In this document: piece by piece, positions 5,521 to 7,297 of the stretch | How the letters are laid out: each line of letters starts with the position of its first letter | Numbering within the stretch: the first letter of the stretch is position 1 | From: an uncultured Clostridia bacterium | Lineage (GTDB): Bacteria; Bacillota_A; Clostridia; Christensenellales; Aristaeellaceae | Length of the DNA stretch: 7,297 nt | Direction of reading: 5' to 3' | NCBI GenBank assembly: GCA_946408865.1 | Contig: CAMJTZ010000094.1 | Location: 1-7,297, forward strand | The notes under the pieces: generated by a model | Database searches by the model: none | Told to the model about the DNA's origin: nothing | The model's input: only the letters and a program-made list of their open reading frames with translations | Translations under genes and position numbers: made by a program

Positions 5521-6213
5521 ATGAGGATTATTTTTGTCCGCCACGGAGAACCGGATTACGCACACGACTGCCTGACAGAAGAAGGCAGGCGGCAGGCAGC
5601 CGCTGCAGCAGAACGGCTGCGGGAAGAAAACGTTGAAACCATATATGCCTCACCCCTCGGCCGGGCTGCTGAGACTGCCGCCGAACTGTCCTCCATCCTG
5701 CAGCTTCCGGTTACAACGCTGGACTTTATGCGTGAACTCCACTGGGGGAGCGTCGACGGATCCCCGTTGTTTGCCGACGGGCATCCATGGGAAATTGCGG
5801 ACGAGATGGCTCGGCAGGGATGGGATCTGACAGATTCCGGATGGCGGAATCATGCGTTTTTTTCAAACAACATTGTTACGGGGGAAGCCGACCATGTGGC
5901 CGTGAAAACAGATGAATGGCTGCGCGGACTTGGGTACGAACGCAACGGGGCTTATTACCGCTGTATCCGTCCGGACAACAGACAGATAACGGTGGCCTTG
6001 TTCAGCCATGGCGGTTCTTCCGCAGCCGCCATGGGGCATATCCTGAATCTGCCTTTTCCCTATGCATGCGCGCTGTTTCATCTGGAGTTCACCGGAATCA
6101 CGGTGATCCGGCTGGACCGGACGCCCGGATCGCAGACCCTGCCTTGCCTGGAACTGGCCAATGACGGACGCCATATTCGCGGGGGAAGGTATTACCGGCT
6201 GGCAAATATGTAA
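5521..6213 (+). CDS. Histidine phosphatase family protein (phosphoglycerate mutase-like)
   Basis: This is a 230-residue cytoplasmic enzyme of the histidine phosphatase superfamily, which forms a phosphohistidine intermediate. The N-terminal MRIIFVRHGEPD carries the RHG motif with nucleophile His8 and Arg7. SPLGRAAETA supplies a phosphate-pocket Arg (Arg48), RELHWG the likely proton donor Glu72, and LFSHGG the second active-site His163. All core residues are present, so the enzyme is probably active. The substrate is not evident and a true glycolytic mutase role is unlikely from the sequence. The ATG at 5521 is chosen because the RHG motif begins right after it and AGGAG (5506-5510) lies 10 nt upstream; an in-frame GTG at 5482 lacks support. 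I see no promoter in the 68-bp gap, so co-transcription with the secreted-protein gene is likely. Confidence 0.93.
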   Translation: MRIIFVRHGEPDYAHDCLTEEGRRQAAAAAERLREENVETIYASPLGRAAETAAELSSILQLPVTTLDFMRELHWGSVDGSPLFADGHPWEIADEMARQGWDLTDSGWRNHAFFSNNIVTGEADHVAVKTDEWLRGLGYERNGAYYRCIRPDNRQITVALFSHGGSSAAAMGHILNLPFPYACALFHLEFTGITVIRLDRTPGSQTLPCLELANDGRHIRGGRYYRLANM

Positions 6214-6226
6214 GGGGAGAATCAGC

Positions 6227-6250
6227 ACTGTCCGGACAGTTTTCTGTTTT
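6227..6250 (+). terminator. Palindrome plus T-tract upstream of hisS (weak terminator or operator)
   Basis: ACTGTCCGGACAGT (6227-6240) is a perfect 14-bp palindrome, able to form a 5-bp stem with a CCGG loop. It is followed by TTTTCTGTTTT (6240-6250). It starts 13 nt after the phosphatase stop codon, where a terminator is expected. The stem is short for efficient termination. Because the tract overlaps the -35 box of hisS (6248-6253), the palindrome could instead be a regulator binding site for hisS. Confidence 0.5.
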
Positions 6251-6275
6251 ACAAGTGCATAAAATATGGTATACT
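6248..6275 (+). promoter_or_regulatory. Sigma-A promoter for hisS
   Basis: TTTACA at 6248-6253 (5 of 6), a 16-bp spacer, and TATACT at 6270-6275 (5 of 6), with TGG directly upstream as an extended -10. Transcription would start near 6282, leaving a leader of about 36 nt. That is far too short for a T-box riboswitch, which often controls aminoacyl-tRNA synthetase genes in Bacillota. Confidence 0.82.
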
Positions 6276-6317
6276 TGTTCAGTTATGAATTATTCAGTAC
6301 CGAACAGGAGGATGACT

Positions 6318-7297
6318 ATGCTGACACAGGCCCCCCGGGGAACCAAGGATGTGCTGCCCGCCGAGAGCTACCGGTGGCAGACACTGGAAGCCAGAATGCG
6401 CAGCGCGGCTGCGCTGGCTGGATACCGCGAAGTAAGGACCCCTGTGTTCGAACATACAGAACTGTTTCTTCGCGGCGTCGGCGATACGACCGATATTGTT
6501 CAGAAAGAGATGTACACTTTCCGGGACAAAGGTGAACGTTCCATTACACTGAAACCGGAAGGAACGGCAGGCGCTGTGCGGTGTTTCCTGGAACATAATC
6601 TGTACGCTGACGCGCTCCCCTGCAAGATGTATTATCTTAACGCGCCGATTTTCCGTTATGAAAATCCGCAGAGCGGACGGCTGCGCGAACACCACCAGTT
6701 CGGAATGGAATGCTTCGGGGCAAAGGAAGCGACGGCTGACGCTGAACTGATTCTGCTGGCATATCACCTGTTGCAGGATCTGGGCGTAAAAAACCTGAGC
6801 GTTGAGATCAACAGTATCGGATGCCCGAAGTGCCGGCCGGTTTATCACAGCCGCCTGAAAGAATTTCTCGGAGGGCGGATAGACCGGATGTGCGATACCT
6901 GCCGGGAAAGATTTGACCGCAATCCTCTGCGTGTACTGGACTGCAAAGAGAAAAAGTGCCAGGAACTGACAAAAGACGCTCCAAGCATGCTCGACCTTCT
7001 GTGCGACGAATGCAGAGAACACTTCGGGCAGCTGCAGGACTGTCTTCGTCTGGCCGGAATTCCTTACCGGATCAACAGCCGGATTGTGCGTGGACTTGAT
7101 TACTACACAAAGACGGTATTTGAGCTGATTACAGAAACAAAGGACGGTAAACTGACAGTCTGCGGCGGCGGAAGATATGACAACCTGGTCGCGGAAATCG
7201 GAGATCAGGACATTCCTGCCGTCGGATTCGGCATGGGACTGGAACGCGTACTGATGCTTCTGGATGCGGAAGGCGTGGAAATACCGAAGCCTGATCA
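6318..7297 (+). CDS. hisS: Histidine-tRNA ligase (C-terminal end outside window)
   Basis: HisRS charges tRNA(His) with histidine using ATP; it is a cytoplasmic class II synthetase and a homodimer. 326 codons are present of the roughly 420 usual for the family. Visible landmarks in order are PRGTKDVLP (6-14), EHTELFLRGVGDTTDIVQKE (45-64), and KPEGTAGAVR (79-88). Motif 2 follows (IFRYENPQSGRLREHHQFGM, 111-130), then the histidine-specific RGLDYYTKTVFE (258-269) and CGGGRYDNL (282-290), and motif 3 AVGFGMGLERVL (301-312). Between them an insert carries Cys pairs: GCPKC (168-172), CDTC (192-195), C209, C214 and CDEC (229-232), a metal-site-like cluster I recall from clostridial HisRS. The ATG at 6318 has AGGAGG (6306-6311) 6 nt before it; the in-frame ATG at 6312 touches that site and is unlikely. 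It has its own promoter. The anticodon-binding domain is cut off. Confidence 0.97.
   Translation, partial: MLTQAPRGTKDVLPAESYRWQTLEARMRSAAALAGYREVRTPVFEHTELFLRGVGDTTDIVQKEMYTFRDKGERSITLKPEGTAGAVRCFLEHNLYADALPCKMYYLNAPIFRYENPQSGRLREHHQFGMECFGAKEATADAELILLAYHLLQDLGVKNLSVEINSIGCPKCRPVYHSRLKEFLGGRIDRMCDTCRERFDRNPLRVLDCKEKKCQELTKDAPSMLDLLCDECREHFGQLQDCLRLAGIPYRINSRIVRGLDYYTKTVFELITETKDGKLTVCGGGRYDNLVAEIGDQDIPAVGFGMGLERVLMLLDAEGVEIPKPD

Noticed and set aside
6214..6317. T-box riboswitch before hisS
   Set aside because: The gap is only 104 nt, with a promoter inside it. There is no room for a specifier stem, and no T-box sequence is seen.
6294..7022. Long open frame of 242 codons on the minus strand opposite hisS
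   Set aside because: hisS is certain on the plus strand with all class II motifs. The opposite frame has no family resemblance and is an artefact of GC-leaning codon use.

Overview
The window looks like chromosomal DNA of a Gram-positive Clostridia-type bacterium (Bacillota). The signs are a Bacillus/Clostridium-style L10 leader in front of rplJ-rplL, strong AGGAGG-type ribosome binding sites, sigma-A promoters, secreted SH3 and peptidoglycan-binding proteins, and a histidyl-tRNA synthetase with a cysteine-pair insert that I recall from clostridial enzymes. Base composition is moderate, with GC-leaning third positions. There are seven genes, two of them cut by the window edges. I see no mobile element, CRISPR array, tRNA or rRNA.

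Left part (1-1035): rplL (partial) and rplJ run leftward from one strong promoter (886-914), through a leader of about 160 nt carrying an L10-binding element and a terminator-like hairpin. Back to back with this, a rightward promoter (1004-1032) drives a secreted SH3 / peptidoglycan-binding protein whose C-terminal domain has a Cys/His pattern like a variant L,D-transpeptidase active site. That gene ends in a clear intrinsic terminator.

Middle (2097-5452): a leftward 722-residue MMPL/RND-type membrane transporter converges on the SH3 gene. On its other side it is divergent from a second secreted protein with a C-terminal SH3-like domain. The intergenic region between the two divergent genes holds both promoters and a perfect 7-4-7 dyad lying on the -10 box of the secreted-protein promoter, a good operator candidate.

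Right part (5453-7297): a histidine-phosphatase-family enzyme probably shares a transcript with the second secreted protein. hisS follows from its own promoter, without room for a T-box leader, and runs off the window.

The housekeeping genes (rplJL, hisS) frame a small cell-envelope group: two secreted SH3-type proteins and a transporter. Their adjacency suggests, but does not prove, related envelope work. No evidently new multi-gene system is visible. The points most worth a second look are the Cys/His C-terminal domain at 1064-2035 and the operator-like dyad at 4438-4455.
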